DNA from: Treponema sp. UBA1798
Lineage (GTDB): Bacteria; Spirochaetota; Spirochaetia; Treponematales; Treponemataceae
Length of the DNA: 12,230 bases
Assembly: GCA_002319875.1 (NCBI GenBank)
Contig: DCFS01000330.1
Span: forward strand, 17,371 to 29,600
Direction of reading: 5' to 3'
Positions 1 through 6,454 of the stretch are shown piece by piece; the first letter of the stretch is position 1; each line of letters starts with the position of its first letter. The notes beneath the pieces were generated by a model that searched no databases, was not told the DNA's origin, and saw nothing but the letters and a program-made list of their open reading frames with translations. Both the position numbers and the translations under genes were made by a program.

Positions 1-10
1 AGTGGCTTTA

Positions 11-55
11 TAGAATTTTTCAAACCCTTATATTACAACTATTTGAAAAATTCTA
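11..55. repeat. Perfect 14-bp inverted repeat (hairpin A1)
   Basis: TAGAATTTTTCAAA at 11-24 is the exact reverse complement of 42-55, with a 17-nt loop. No T-tract follows on either strand, so it is not a textbook intrinsic terminator. It may be the end of a gene outside the window, a barrier to RNA decay, or a dispersed intergenic element. It shares the half-stem word AGAATTT with the hairpin at 6046-6073. Confidence 0.7.
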
Positions 56-72
56 TCATTACATCTAAGGTT

Positions 73-106
73 GCGTTTTCAAAACTCGTCTGACTTTTGA
101 AAACGC
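73..106. repeat. Perfect 12-bp inverted repeat (hairpin A2)
   Basis: GCGTTTTCAAAA at 73-84 is the exact reverse complement of 95-106, with a 10-nt loop. No T-tract follows. It ends 10 bp before the -35 box of the next promoter. Its stem word GCGTTT also occurs in the hairpin at 6014-6041. Possible roles are insulation of the downstream promoter or termination of upstream transcription; the sequence alone does not decide. Confidence 0.7.
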
Positions 107-116
107 CTCCAACAAA

Positions 117-145
117 TTGCATTTTTACTATTTTCATGTTATAGT
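117..145 (+). promoter_or_regulatory. Sigma70-type promoter for the PilZ gene
   Basis: TTGCAT (117-122), a 17-nt spacer and TATAGT (140-145), with an extended -10 TG at 137-138. The predicted start is near 152, only about 3 nt before the ATG at 155. No purine-rich ribosome site lies between, so the mRNA would be nearly leaderless. This is the only clear promoter ahead of the PilZ-YihY-pyrG-guaA run, although a weak internal one before pyrG cannot be excluded. Confidence 0.6.
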
Positions 146-154
146 AAAATCAGC

Positions 155-1087
155 ATGGAATCGAGAGAAAACCCTGTCTACGGGCGGAAAGTATTTTTTT
201 TGAATCCTCCTTTCAATATCAGAAAACTGGTAGTTTCCAGACTCCAGGAACTCGAATACGAAGTTTACGTAATAGATGATTACAAGAATGCGAAGAATAT
301 TCTGCGTCATTATCCTGATTCCATTTGCTTTATTAATATTGATAATCATGACGGGAACCAGCTTTCTGTCAACCAATGGTTTAATTTTCTCCAGTCCTTT
401 GCAGAAGACTCTGTACTGAGAACCATTTATACGGGTATCCTTTCTGGAAGAACCGGGCAATCAGAAAAAAATTTTTTTCTGCTGAATGCTTCTATTCCGG
501 CAGGCTTTATTTCCACTACCGACACTGCGGAAAGTCTGACAGAAAGCCTGACAGAAATTCTCGATATAAACGGCGCAAAAGGCCGGCGGCAGTATGTCCG
601 GGTAAAATGCCCTTCGGGAAGCATGGCTAATATAAAGTGTACGGTTAACGGAGTCACCTATGTTCTGCCTGTCATAGATATCAGTTCCGTAGGGCTTGCA
701 TGTGAAATCCCTGAAAGTTATCAGAATATCTTTCCCCAGAATACGCTGCTGCGCGATATAACGATACGGCTTAATGGTAAACCTATCGCCTGCTCAGTTG
801 CCGTATTTGCAATAAAACAGGTAGGTGATAAATTCTCCCTCATTCTCCTTCTTCTGAAAGGCACCCCCTATACGGTAAAAGATGCGATCCGTACCTATGT
901 TTTTACAACACTGCGTGAAGAAATGGTTTCAAGCATAGAAGGAGAACAGCCGGATACAACCGACTATCCGAATGTTATTATCCAGAAAGATAAAGACGCC
1001 TTTCTGATAGATGCGGATGAAAACGAATCGGATAAGGTCGAAACCAGAAAACCGCAGAGCGGCCAGACATTTACTACGTTATACTGA
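155..1087 (+). CDS. PilZ-domain protein with degenerate receiver-like N-terminus
   Basis: A 310-residue soluble protein. The middle carries the PilZ signature for cyclic di-GMP: the RxxxR element RQYVR at residues 145-149 and the D/NxSxxG element DISSVG at 175-180. PilZ proteins change conformation or partners on binding c-di-GMP, so a role as an effector of motility or surface behaviour is likely but unproven. Residues 11-135 look like a receiver-type alpha/beta fold (hydrophobic strand 12-16, another around 57-62) that lacks the usual acidic pair at the end of strand 1, where N17-P18-P19 stands instead; phosphorylation is therefore unlikely. The last 50 residues are acidic and probably disordered. 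ATG 155 is used because a good promoter ends 9 nt before it; there is no Shine-Dalgarno. The YihY-like gene starts 10 nt after its stop, which suggests an operon. PilZ is confident; the N-terminal assignment is tentative. Confidence 0.85.
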   Translation: MESRENPVYGRKVFFLNPPFNIRKLVVSRLQELEYEVYVIDDYKNAKNILRHYPDSICFINIDNHDGNQLSVNQWFNFLQSFAEDSVLRTIYTGILSGRTGQSEKNFFLLNASIPAGFISTTDTAESLTESLTEILDINGAKGRRQYVRVKCPSGSMANIKCTVNGVTYVLPVIDISSVGLACEIPESYQNIFPQNTLLRDITIRLNGKPIACSVAVFAIKQVGDKFSLILLLLKGTPYTVKDAIRTYVFTTLREEMVSSIEGEQPDTTDYPNVIIQKDKDAFLIDADENESDKVETRKPQSGQTFTTLY

Positions 1088-1097
1088 ACGCCACACC

Positions 1098-2408
1098 ATG
1101 AAAAAAAGGCAGTCCGGCAAAAACAGGAAAATAACGTTTACGACAGCGGCACAAACCTGTTTTCTGGCAGCCTCTCTTTTTATCCGGAACAATCTGACAT
1201 CTTTTGCATCGGCCTGTGCATTCGGTTTTCTCTTTTCGTTTATTCCTGTCGTAATGATGATTTTCATTATACTGATCCGCATACTGCATGCTTCTCCGGA
1301 AATACTGTATTCACTGATAAGTTCTGACCGGTTCTTCAGCAATATTTTCAGCATGCAATCGCTTCTCGGGTCAATCAGATCCATCGGCAGAGTCGGCAGT
1401 TTTGAAGTATTCATAGTTATATCGATTTTCTGGATGGCAAGACGTTTTTTTGCATCAGTCATGGATGGTATGTACAAAATTTTCCACAAAGCAGCCCCTC
1501 CCCGTCCGGTACTGTCACAGCTTCTGATATTCGCAGGAGAAGTTTTCATTGTTATACTGACCGCGTCTGTTATCTTTATCATTATTTCAGCCCGGGCAGT
1601 CTTTTCCCTGCCTTTCTCCGGCCCGCTTAGAACTGCTGCCCCGGAAGTTTTCAGTATCATGGTCCGGCGCCTTGCAGACTGGCTGCCGTATTTTCTGGCT
1701 CTGCTGTTTATCGCACTAACATACAAAACTGCATCGGGAACAAGGCCGTCCGTGCCCCTGTGTGTTACAGCTGCTGCGAGCTGTACGCTGACATACCGGG
1801 CAGCCGTAAAACTGATGAATATTCTTATCGATAAAAACAAATACGATCTGATTTACGGCGTACTCAGCCACCTTATCGTTCTTCTGATGGAGGTATTTGT
1901 TTTTTTTATACTGGTTCTGCTTTTTGCAGAAGTTATCTACGTTATACAGTTTTTTGATCTTCTTCTCCTCGGTGAACTGTACCTGCTGCCGTCCATAGAG
2001 AAAAAAGATCTGCTGTCATTGTTCCGCAGGAAACTTTTTATCCGACCTGACTATCTTATGTGCGGGGATAAAAATATAATCCGATGTAAAACCGGACAAA
2101 CTGTTTTTACGGTATCCGATACAACAACCGATGTGTTTTACATCGCGGAAGGAAAAATAAGGCTGAACCGTCAGGGAACCTGTACGTTTTTCGGCAGAGG
2201 CTGTTTTTTCGGTGAACAAGCATGTATTTTCAATAAGAAACGCGATGAGGAAGCTACAGCTGTCTGCAATTCACAAATAATACGCATCGACGGTTCACGG
2301 TTCAGACAACTGATCGAACAGGATCCGAGAGTGGCAGCAAAATCCATGTCCCAAATATCAGATTACTTCACCCGGATTTATGGACGAACAGGCAGCTTTC
2401 TGGTATAG
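1098..2408 (+). CDS. YihY/BrkB-family membrane protein fused to a cNMP-binding-like domain
   Basis: A 436-residue protein with two parts. Residues about 20-295 are a multi-span membrane region of the YihY (UPF0761, formerly called RNase BN) type. It opens with the family's typical amphipathic N-terminus (FIRNNLTSFASACAFGFLFS, 28-47), and further hydrophobic spans lie near 48-63, 101-118, 142-170, 194-209 and 255-290. The molecular role of YihY proteins is not settled. Residues about 325-425 resemble a Crp-type cyclic nucleotide domain: a GQTVF-DVFYIAEGKIRL beta roll, the FFGEQA segment (370-375), then EATA and SRFRQLIEQDP, very like the CAP helix. The position equivalent to the phosphate-binding Arg of CAP appears to be Glu384, so ligand binding is doubtful, although Arg382 is close. 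ATG 1098 (MKKRQS) is preferred; an upstream in-frame ATG at 1011 would lie inside the PilZ gene. No Shine-Dalgarno is visible, so translation may be coupled to the PilZ gene. Confidence 0.85.
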   Translation: MKKRQSGKNRKITFTTAAQTCFLAASLFIRNNLTSFASACAFGFLFSFIPVVMMIFIILIRILHASPEILYSLISSDRFFSNIFSMQSLLGSIRSIGRVGSFEVFIVISIFWMARRFFASVMDGMYKIFHKAAPPRPVLSQLLIFAGEVFIVILTASVIFIIISARAVFSLPFSGPLRTAAPEVFSIMVRRLADWLPYFLALLFIALTYKTASGTRPSVPLCVTAAASCTLTYRAAVKLMNILIDKNKYDLIYGVLSHLIVLLMEVFVFFILVLLFAEVIYVIQFFDLLLLGELYLLPSIEKKDLLSLFRRKLFIRPDYLMCGDKNIIRCKTGQTVFTVSDTTTDVFYIAEGKIRLNRQGTCTFFGRGCFFGEQACIFNKKRDEEATAVCNSQIIRIDGSRFRQLIEQDPRVAAKSMSQISDYFTRIYGRTGSFLV

Positions 2409-2416
2409 TTTTACGT

Positions 2417-2450
2417 AACGGTGAGCGGATTCTTGTATCTGGTCACCGTT
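2417..2450 (+). promoter_or_regulatory. Hairpin in the YihY-pyrG spacer
   Basis: AACGGTGA (2417-2424) pairs exactly with TCACCGTT (2443-2450) across an 18-nt loop, 48 nt before the pyrG ATG. Only a broken T-rich stretch follows, so it is at best a weak terminator or attenuator. It could also be an RNA processing or stability element that sets pyrG apart from the upstream pair. Confidence 0.35.
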
Positions 2451-2498
2451 TATCTTTATCAGTGGATTTCTATTTTTTTCTTTCGTGGGAGCAGGAGA

Positions 2499-4139
2499 AT
2501 GACCAAGTATATTTTTATCACGGGAGGCGTCGTATCCGGACTAGGCAAGGGTATTGCAGCAGCTTCGCTCGGATTGATTCTTAAAAGTCGCGGATTAAAA
2601 GTCGTAAACCAGAAATTTGACCCGTATCTGAATATCGATCCGGGAACGATGAATCCCTATCAGCATGGAGAAGTTTTCGTCACAGATGACGGAGCCGAAA
2701 CCGACCTTGACCTTGGTCATTATGAACGTTTTACCGATGCAACGCTTTCCCAGAGTTCGAATACGACAGCCGGCCGGGTATACCTTGCAGTTCTCAACAA
2801 GGAGAGGGAAGGCGGTTTCCACGGTGGTACCGTACAGGTCATTCCTAATGTTACGGAAGAAATCCTGCGTCGTATGCTGCTTTCCACGGCGGAAACAAAT
2901 GCGGATGTTATCATAACGGAAATAGGCGGTACTGTTGGCGATATAGAATCGCTGCCATTCATGGAAGCAATCCGCCAGATCAAATACAAAGTCGGGGAAG
3001 AAAACTGCTGCTATATTCATCTGACCCTTGTCCCCTACATGCATAAATCCGGCGAACTGAAAACCAAACCGACACAGCACAGTGTCAAGGAGCTCCAGGA
3101 GCTCGGAATCAAACCAAACATTGTTATGCTCCGTACGGAATGCCCGGTGGACGATGCTACCCGGGAAAAACTTGCTTCGTTCTGTAACGTCGAAACCGCC
3201 TGCGTCATACAAAATCTCAACGCGGAATCCATATACGAAGTACCTCTCAAAATGGAAAAAGAAGGACTCGGGAAAGCTGTCTGCGATGTTCTGGGTATCA
3301 AAAATACGACAACCCATCTCGAAGCATGGGCGAAGATGGTTGACCGTTTCTATCATCCGGCAAAAGCTGTCACGATTGCACTTGTCGGTAAATATATAGA
3401 ATTGCATGACGCATATCTTTCCGTTGTGGAATCGCTCACTCACGGTGGTATTTATAATGAAGCTGCCGTCACCGTCGACTGGGTAGATGCTGAGACGCTC
3501 ACCGATGATGAGGTAACGGAAAACAGACTCGGTAAAGCGGACGGTATTATCGTTCCTGGCGGTTTCGGTGACCGCGGTATAGAGGGTATGATCCGTGCTG
3601 CAAAATTCGCACGTATACGCAAGATTCCGTATTTCGGCATATGCCTCGGTATGCAGATTGAAGTGATCGAATTTGCCCGTAATATCCTGAACTATGAAAA
3701 TGCAAACTCAACAGAAATGAATAAAAACACAGCATATCCCGTCATCGACCTTATGCCGGACCAGAATGGCGTCATTCTGGGCGGAACGCTGCGTCTGGGG
3801 AAATACGAATGTAAGGTAACGGCGGGTACGCTTACGGAAAAAGCATACGGAACGTCAACTATATGGGAACGGCACCGGCATCGTTACGAATTCAATAATA
3901 AATACAGGGAAGAATTCAAAAGGGCCGGACTTATCATAGCCGGCATAAATCCCGAACGGGACCTTGTGGAAATATGTGAAGTTCCTGACCATCCGTGGAT
4001 GCTTGGCGTGCAGTTCCACCCCGAATTCAAGAGCCGGCCGAACCGTGCACAGCCGCTGTTCCGGGACTTTATCAGTGCAGCCTGTGAATACAGGATGACA
4101 CACAGTGTCCTTTCCGGCAAAACAGGAGAAGCAAAATGA
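2499..4139 (+). CDS. pyrG: CTP synthase
   Basis: CTP synthase makes CTP from UTP, ATP and glutamine in the cytoplasm, the last step of de novo pyrimidine nucleotide synthesis. The protein has 546 residues, the normal family length. Residues 1-270 form the amidoligase domain: ITGGVVSGLGKG (7-18) with the P-loop-like SGLGKG, QKFDPYLNIDPGTMNP (38-53), and GAETDLDLGHYERF (65-78). Residues 290-540 form the class I glutamine amidotransferase domain: PGGFGDRG (353-360), nucleophile Cys382 in GICLGMQ, and His507/Glu509 in QFHPE. Start choice: ATG 2499 has GGGAG at 2487-2491, 7 nt upstream, and gives the canonical N-terminus MTKYIFITGG. A longer in-frame GTG reading from 2421 would add a hydrophobic leader alien to the family. 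Its stop overlaps guaA by 4 nt (ATGA), so the two are probably translated together. Confidence 0.98.
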   Translation: MTKYIFITGGVVSGLGKGIAAASLGLILKSRGLKVVNQKFDPYLNIDPGTMNPYQHGEVFVTDDGAETDLDLGHYERFTDATLSQSSNTTAGRVYLAVLNKEREGGFHGGTVQVIPNVTEEILRRMLLSTAETNADVIITEIGGTVGDIESLPFMEAIRQIKYKVGEENCCYIHLTLVPYMHKSGELKTKPTQHSVKELQELGIKPNIVMLRTECPVDDATREKLASFCNVETACVIQNLNAESIYEVPLKMEKEGLGKAVCDVLGIKNTTTHLEAWAKMVDRFYHPAKAVTIALVGKYIELHDAYLSVVESLTHGGIYNEAAVTVDWVDAETLTDDEVTENRLGKADGIIVPGGFGDRGIEGMIRAAKFARIRKIPYFGICLGMQIEVIEFARNILNYENANSTEMNKNTAYPVIDLMPDQNGVILGGTLRLGKYECKVTAGTLTEKAYGTSTIWERHRHRYEFNNKYREEFKRAGLIIAGINPERDLVEICEVPDHPWMLGVQFHPEFKSRPNRAQPLFRDFISAACEYRMTHSVLSGKTGEAK

Positions 4140-6010
4140 TGCGCAGCAAAATAGCAGTTCTTGATTTCGGAAGCCAATATGCCCATCTGATAGCAAAACG
4201 TTTCCGGATGCTTGGATATTATTCGGAAATCATGCTTCCATCAGCGCAGCTTTCTGATTTTGATTCAGTCAGTGGTATTGTGATGAGCGGCGGTCCCAGC
4301 TCCGTATACGAAGCAAATATTCCGGAATTTAATGAAAAAATACTGACGCTTCCGATTCCGCTCCTTGGCTTGTGCTACGGGCATCAACTGCTTGCGACAA
4401 GCTGCGGCGGAAAAGTTGAAAAGGCAGTTACAGGAGAATTCGGTTTTGCACAGCTTGAAAACACCGGAAGTGAATGTCCTCTTTTTAAGGGGATTACATT
4501 TCCTACGCAGGTATGGATGAGCCACCAGGACAGCGTTACGGATCCGGGGAAAGGTTTTGAAGTTACCGGTTCAACAAAGGATTGCAGATATGCGGCCGTA
4601 CAGAATCCCGGAGAAAAGCGGTTCGGACTACAGTTCCACGTAGAAGTAAAGGATACGCCGGAAGGTAATACGATACTTGAAAATTTCGCCCGCTTTTGCG
4701 GTATGGAAAAAAACTGGGATCAGGATACGGTTCTTGATCTCATACTCGCAAATATAAAGCAGCAGGCAGGTAACAAAAAGGTCCTTCTGTTTCTGAGCGG
4801 TGGTGTGGACAGTACCGTTACGTTTGCATTGCTTAATAAAGCGCTGGGGCAGGACCGCGTTCTCGGTCTTCACATCAATAACGGTTTTATGCGTAAAAAT
4901 GAAAGTTCCAAAGTCGCCGCACAATACCATAAATTCGGTTTCAGTAATTTTATCGTAGAAGATGCTTCCCGGAGTTTTCTGAAAGCCGTATACCATCTGA
5001 CAGACCCTCAGAAAAAGCGCATGGCAATAGGTGAAACCTTTATCCAGGTACGTAACCAGGTAGTCGAAAAACAGCACCTGGAGGCGGACCAGTGGATGCT
5101 TGCGCAGGGAACACTCTACCCCGATATCATTGAAAGCGGGGGGACTAAAAACTCAAAAACGATCAAGACGCATCATAACCGTGTAGCAGGTATACAGGCT
5201 CTCATACAGCAAGGTCTTATCATAGAACCGCTGAAAGACCTGTATAAAGACGAAGTACGGAAAATCGGCAAAAAACTCGGTTTGAGTGACGAACTTATTA
5301 TGCGCCATCCATTTCCCGGTCCCGGACTTTCAATCAATGTATTGTGTTCTGATGGTACGGTGAACGATAAAGACAGGGAAGAATATGCGCAGGCATGTAA
5401 CGAAATAAAAAGTATGCAGCTTGACATGTTTGGCGCAGGCGGCAGCGCAGAAAACTGTCTGAAAGAACAATACATTCTGCCGGTACGTTCGGTCGGCGTT
5501 CAGGGAGATTTCAGAACCTATCGTTTCCCCGCGGTTCTGTCGTTTCTGCCGTCTGAAAGCGGCTTTTATGCCTCACCAGAAGACTGGAAACTCATAGAAC
5601 AGGCTTCCTCATATATTACAAATAACGCATCCTGTATTAACCGGACACTTCTCAGGCTGTATCAGAAACCGGGAACAACGCTCAGCCTGCAGGAAGGATA
5701 CTGCGACAAACGGCGCCTCGACCAGCTCCGGGAGGCAGACGATATTGTCCTCACTGAACTGCACCGGACAGACTGGTATAACAGGATCTTCCAGCACCTG
5801 ACGATCGATCTGCCGTATGCAAGCACCGCAGACCGGGTCTCTTTTGTGCTGCGTCCGGTTGTAAGCGAAGACGTAATGACCGCCAGGTTTGCACACCTTG
5901 AACAGAACCTGCTGAGCAGCATCGTCCATCAGATTGCAGCTTTGGACTTCGTAGATGCCGTCTATTATGACGCAACAAATAAACCGCCTGCAACGTTCGG
6001 ATGGGAATAA
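4136..6010 (+). CDS. guaA: GMP synthase (glutamine-hydrolysing), long two-lobed form
   Basis: Converts XMP to GMP using ATP and glutamine, releasing AMP and pyrophosphate. The 624-residue protein starts with a class I amidotransferase domain: Cys80 in GLCYGHQ and His168/Glu170 in QFHVEV, where most homologues have HPE. The ATP pyrophosphatase domain follows with the PP-loop SGGVDS (221-226) and the HPFPGPGLS element (391-399). It is about 100 residues longer than E. coli GuaA (525) because the dimerisation region is doubled. One lobe carries LPVRSVGVQGD (448-458). A second (about 528-624) carries LREADDIVLTELHR and MTARFAHL and ends KPPATFGWE. The eukaryotic enzyme has a comparable two-lobed arrangement. 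AGGAG at 4124-4128 lies 7 nt before ATG 4136; ATG 4139 is an equally usable second start. The gene overlaps pyrG and is followed by two hairpins. Confidence 0.97.
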   Translation: MMRSKIAVLDFGSQYAHLIAKRFRMLGYYSEIMLPSAQLSDFDSVSGIVMSGGPSSVYEANIPEFNEKILTLPIPLLGLCYGHQLLATSCGGKVEKAVTGEFGFAQLENTGSECPLFKGITFPTQVWMSHQDSVTDPGKGFEVTGSTKDCRYAAVQNPGEKRFGLQFHVEVKDTPEGNTILENFARFCGMEKNWDQDTVLDLILANIKQQAGNKKVLLFLSGGVDSTVTFALLNKALGQDRVLGLHINNGFMRKNESSKVAAQYHKFGFSNFIVEDASRSFLKAVYHLTDPQKKRMAIGETFIQVRNQVVEKQHLEADQWMLAQGTLYPDIIESGGTKNSKTIKTHHNRVAGIQALIQQGLIIEPLKDLYKDEVRKIGKKLGLSDELIMRHPFPGPGLSINVLCSDGTVNDKDREEYAQACNEIKSMQLDMFGAGGSAENCLKEQYILPVRSVGVQGDFRTYRFPAVLSFLPSESGFYASPEDWKLIEQASSYITNNASCINRTLLRLYQKPGTTLSLQEGYCDKRRLDQLREADDIVLTELHRTDWYNRIFQHLTIDLPYASTADRVSFVLRPVVSEDVMTARFAHLEQNLLSSIVHQIAALDFVDAVYYDATNKPPATFGWE

Positions 6011-6013
6011 GTC

Positions 6014-6041
6014 GGAGCGTTTACATAAATGTAAACGCTCC
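6014..6041 (+). terminator. Hairpin B1 after guaA, possible terminator
   Basis: A 12-bp perfect stem (6014-6025 with 6030-6041, GGAGCGTTTACA) closes a 4-nt TAAA loop, 3 nt after the guaA stop. Only TT follows, so there is no U-tract. Position and stability suggest a 3' end or RNA-stabilising structure for the pyrG-guaA transcript, but intrinsic termination is not assured. Confidence 0.55.
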
Positions 6042-6045
6042 TTAG

Positions 6046-6073
6046 GCAGAATTTGACTTGCGTCAAATTCTGC
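6046..6073 (+). terminator. Hairpin B2 after guaA, possible terminator
   Basis: A 12-bp perfect stem (GCAGAATTTGAC 6046-6057 with 6062-6073) has a 4-nt loop and sits 4 nt after hairpin B1. No U-tract follows. With B1 it forms a tandem pair that mirrors the pair at 11-106 in word content: an AGAATTT stem plus a GCGTTT stem. Confidence 0.5.
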
Positions 6074-6162
6074 GGTTTGGCTTAAAAAGAACATCAGGGG
6101 GATGGAAAAAGACTGAAACTGGACGTTCCCGGAAGCTGACTTCAGGTCATATCTGACTTATA

Positions 6163-6190
6163 ACAGAAAATTAACAAAGTTTTTTCTGTT
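6163..6190 (+). other. Weak hairpin in guaA-ppaC spacer
   Basis: ACAGAAAA (6163-6170) pairs with TTTTCTGT (6183-6190), with an inner AAC/GTT helix and four T residues at 6190-6193. It lies directly before the -35 box at 6197. It may be a weak terminator that isolates the small-RNA promoter from guaA read-through. In 6074-6162 I see no gene or recognisable motif. Confidence 0.3.
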
Positions 6191-6196
6191 TTTCCC

Positions 6197-6224
6197 TTGA
6201 CAGGACAGGAATTCGTGATATCAT
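6197..6224 (+). promoter_or_regulatory. Strong sigma70-type promoter for the small-RNA candidate
   Basis: A consensus TTGACA (6197-6202), a 16-nt spacer and TATCAT (6219-6224) predict transcription from about 6231. This is a full-consensus -35, in a spacer between convergent genes with no plus-strand protein gene downstream before the ppaC 3' end. Confidence 0.65.
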
Positions 6225-6230
6225 ATATAC

Positions 6231-6453
6231 TAACATCGTAATTCGGCAAAGCTGCATTACAGCTTCTATTGAGTCATAAGGCACCTGAGTGTTGGTAATG
6301 GCTGCTGAAACGGTATTGAAAGGCGGCTCCGGACCGCATATTCCGGAAATTGTAAAAGTCCAGACCGCACTGCTTGCAGTTACGGATGGCTTTTATTGCA
6401 GGTAAGAAAGTAGTAAACTGCCGGGTCTTCATATACATGAAGACCCGTTTTTT
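6231..6453 (+). ncRNA. Candidate small RNA (about 220 nt), class unassigned; 6S-like rod possible
   Basis: A promoter at 6197-6224 and an intrinsic terminator at 6422-6454 bracket a stretch with no substantial ORF, which is the layout of an independent RNA gene. Hand pairing joins the two halves into one irregular rod. CGGCA 6244-6248 pairs with TGCCG 6419-6423, and TTAC 6257-6260 with GTAA 6413-6416. ACCTG 6283-6287 pairs with CAGGT 6399-6403. At the apex, GCGG/CCGC plus GGAC/GTCC lie within 6323-6334 and 6358-6368. A long rod with a large internal bubble and this length resemble 6S RNA, which mimics an open promoter for RNA polymerase, but the first helix competes with the terminator and no conserved 6S sequence was recognised. 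I see no tmRNA, RNase P or 4.5S RNA signature. A 35-codon ORF (6298-6405) without a good ribosome site is the main alternative. Confidence 0.5.
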
Positions 6454-6454
6454 T
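6422..6454 (+). terminator. Strong intrinsic terminator
   Basis: An 11-bp perfect stem (CGGGTCTTCAT 6422-6432 with 6437-6447) has a 4-nt ATAC loop and is followed by seven T residues (6448-6454) on the plus strand. It ends the small-RNA candidate. The T-run overlaps the ppaC stop codon. On the minus strand the stem could help end ppaC, but no U-tract follows there. Confidence 0.85.

Noticed and set aside
1079..1840. 253-codon minus-strand frame opposite the YihY-like gene
   Set aside because: Antisense shadow of a gene with recognisable membrane and nucleotide-binding domains; the product is low in sense and rich in Arg/Ser/Thr from the reversed code.
2421..2498. N-terminal extension of pyrG from GTG 2421
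   Set aside because: It would add 26 mostly hydrophobic residues before the conserved MTKYIF start, it lacks a ribosome site, and the hairpin 2417-2450 occupies it.
2595..3443. 282-codon open frame on the minus strand opposite pyrG
   Set aside because: It lies wholly antisense to a clear CTP synthase, the product resembles no protein family, and no promoter or ribosome site supports it.
6300..6400. Cobalamin or other metabolite riboswitch in the guaA-ppaC spacer
   Set aside because: The GGAAA...GACCGCACTG stretch only loosely recalls a B12 box, the consensus blocks do not line up, and no plus-strand target gene follows before the terminator.
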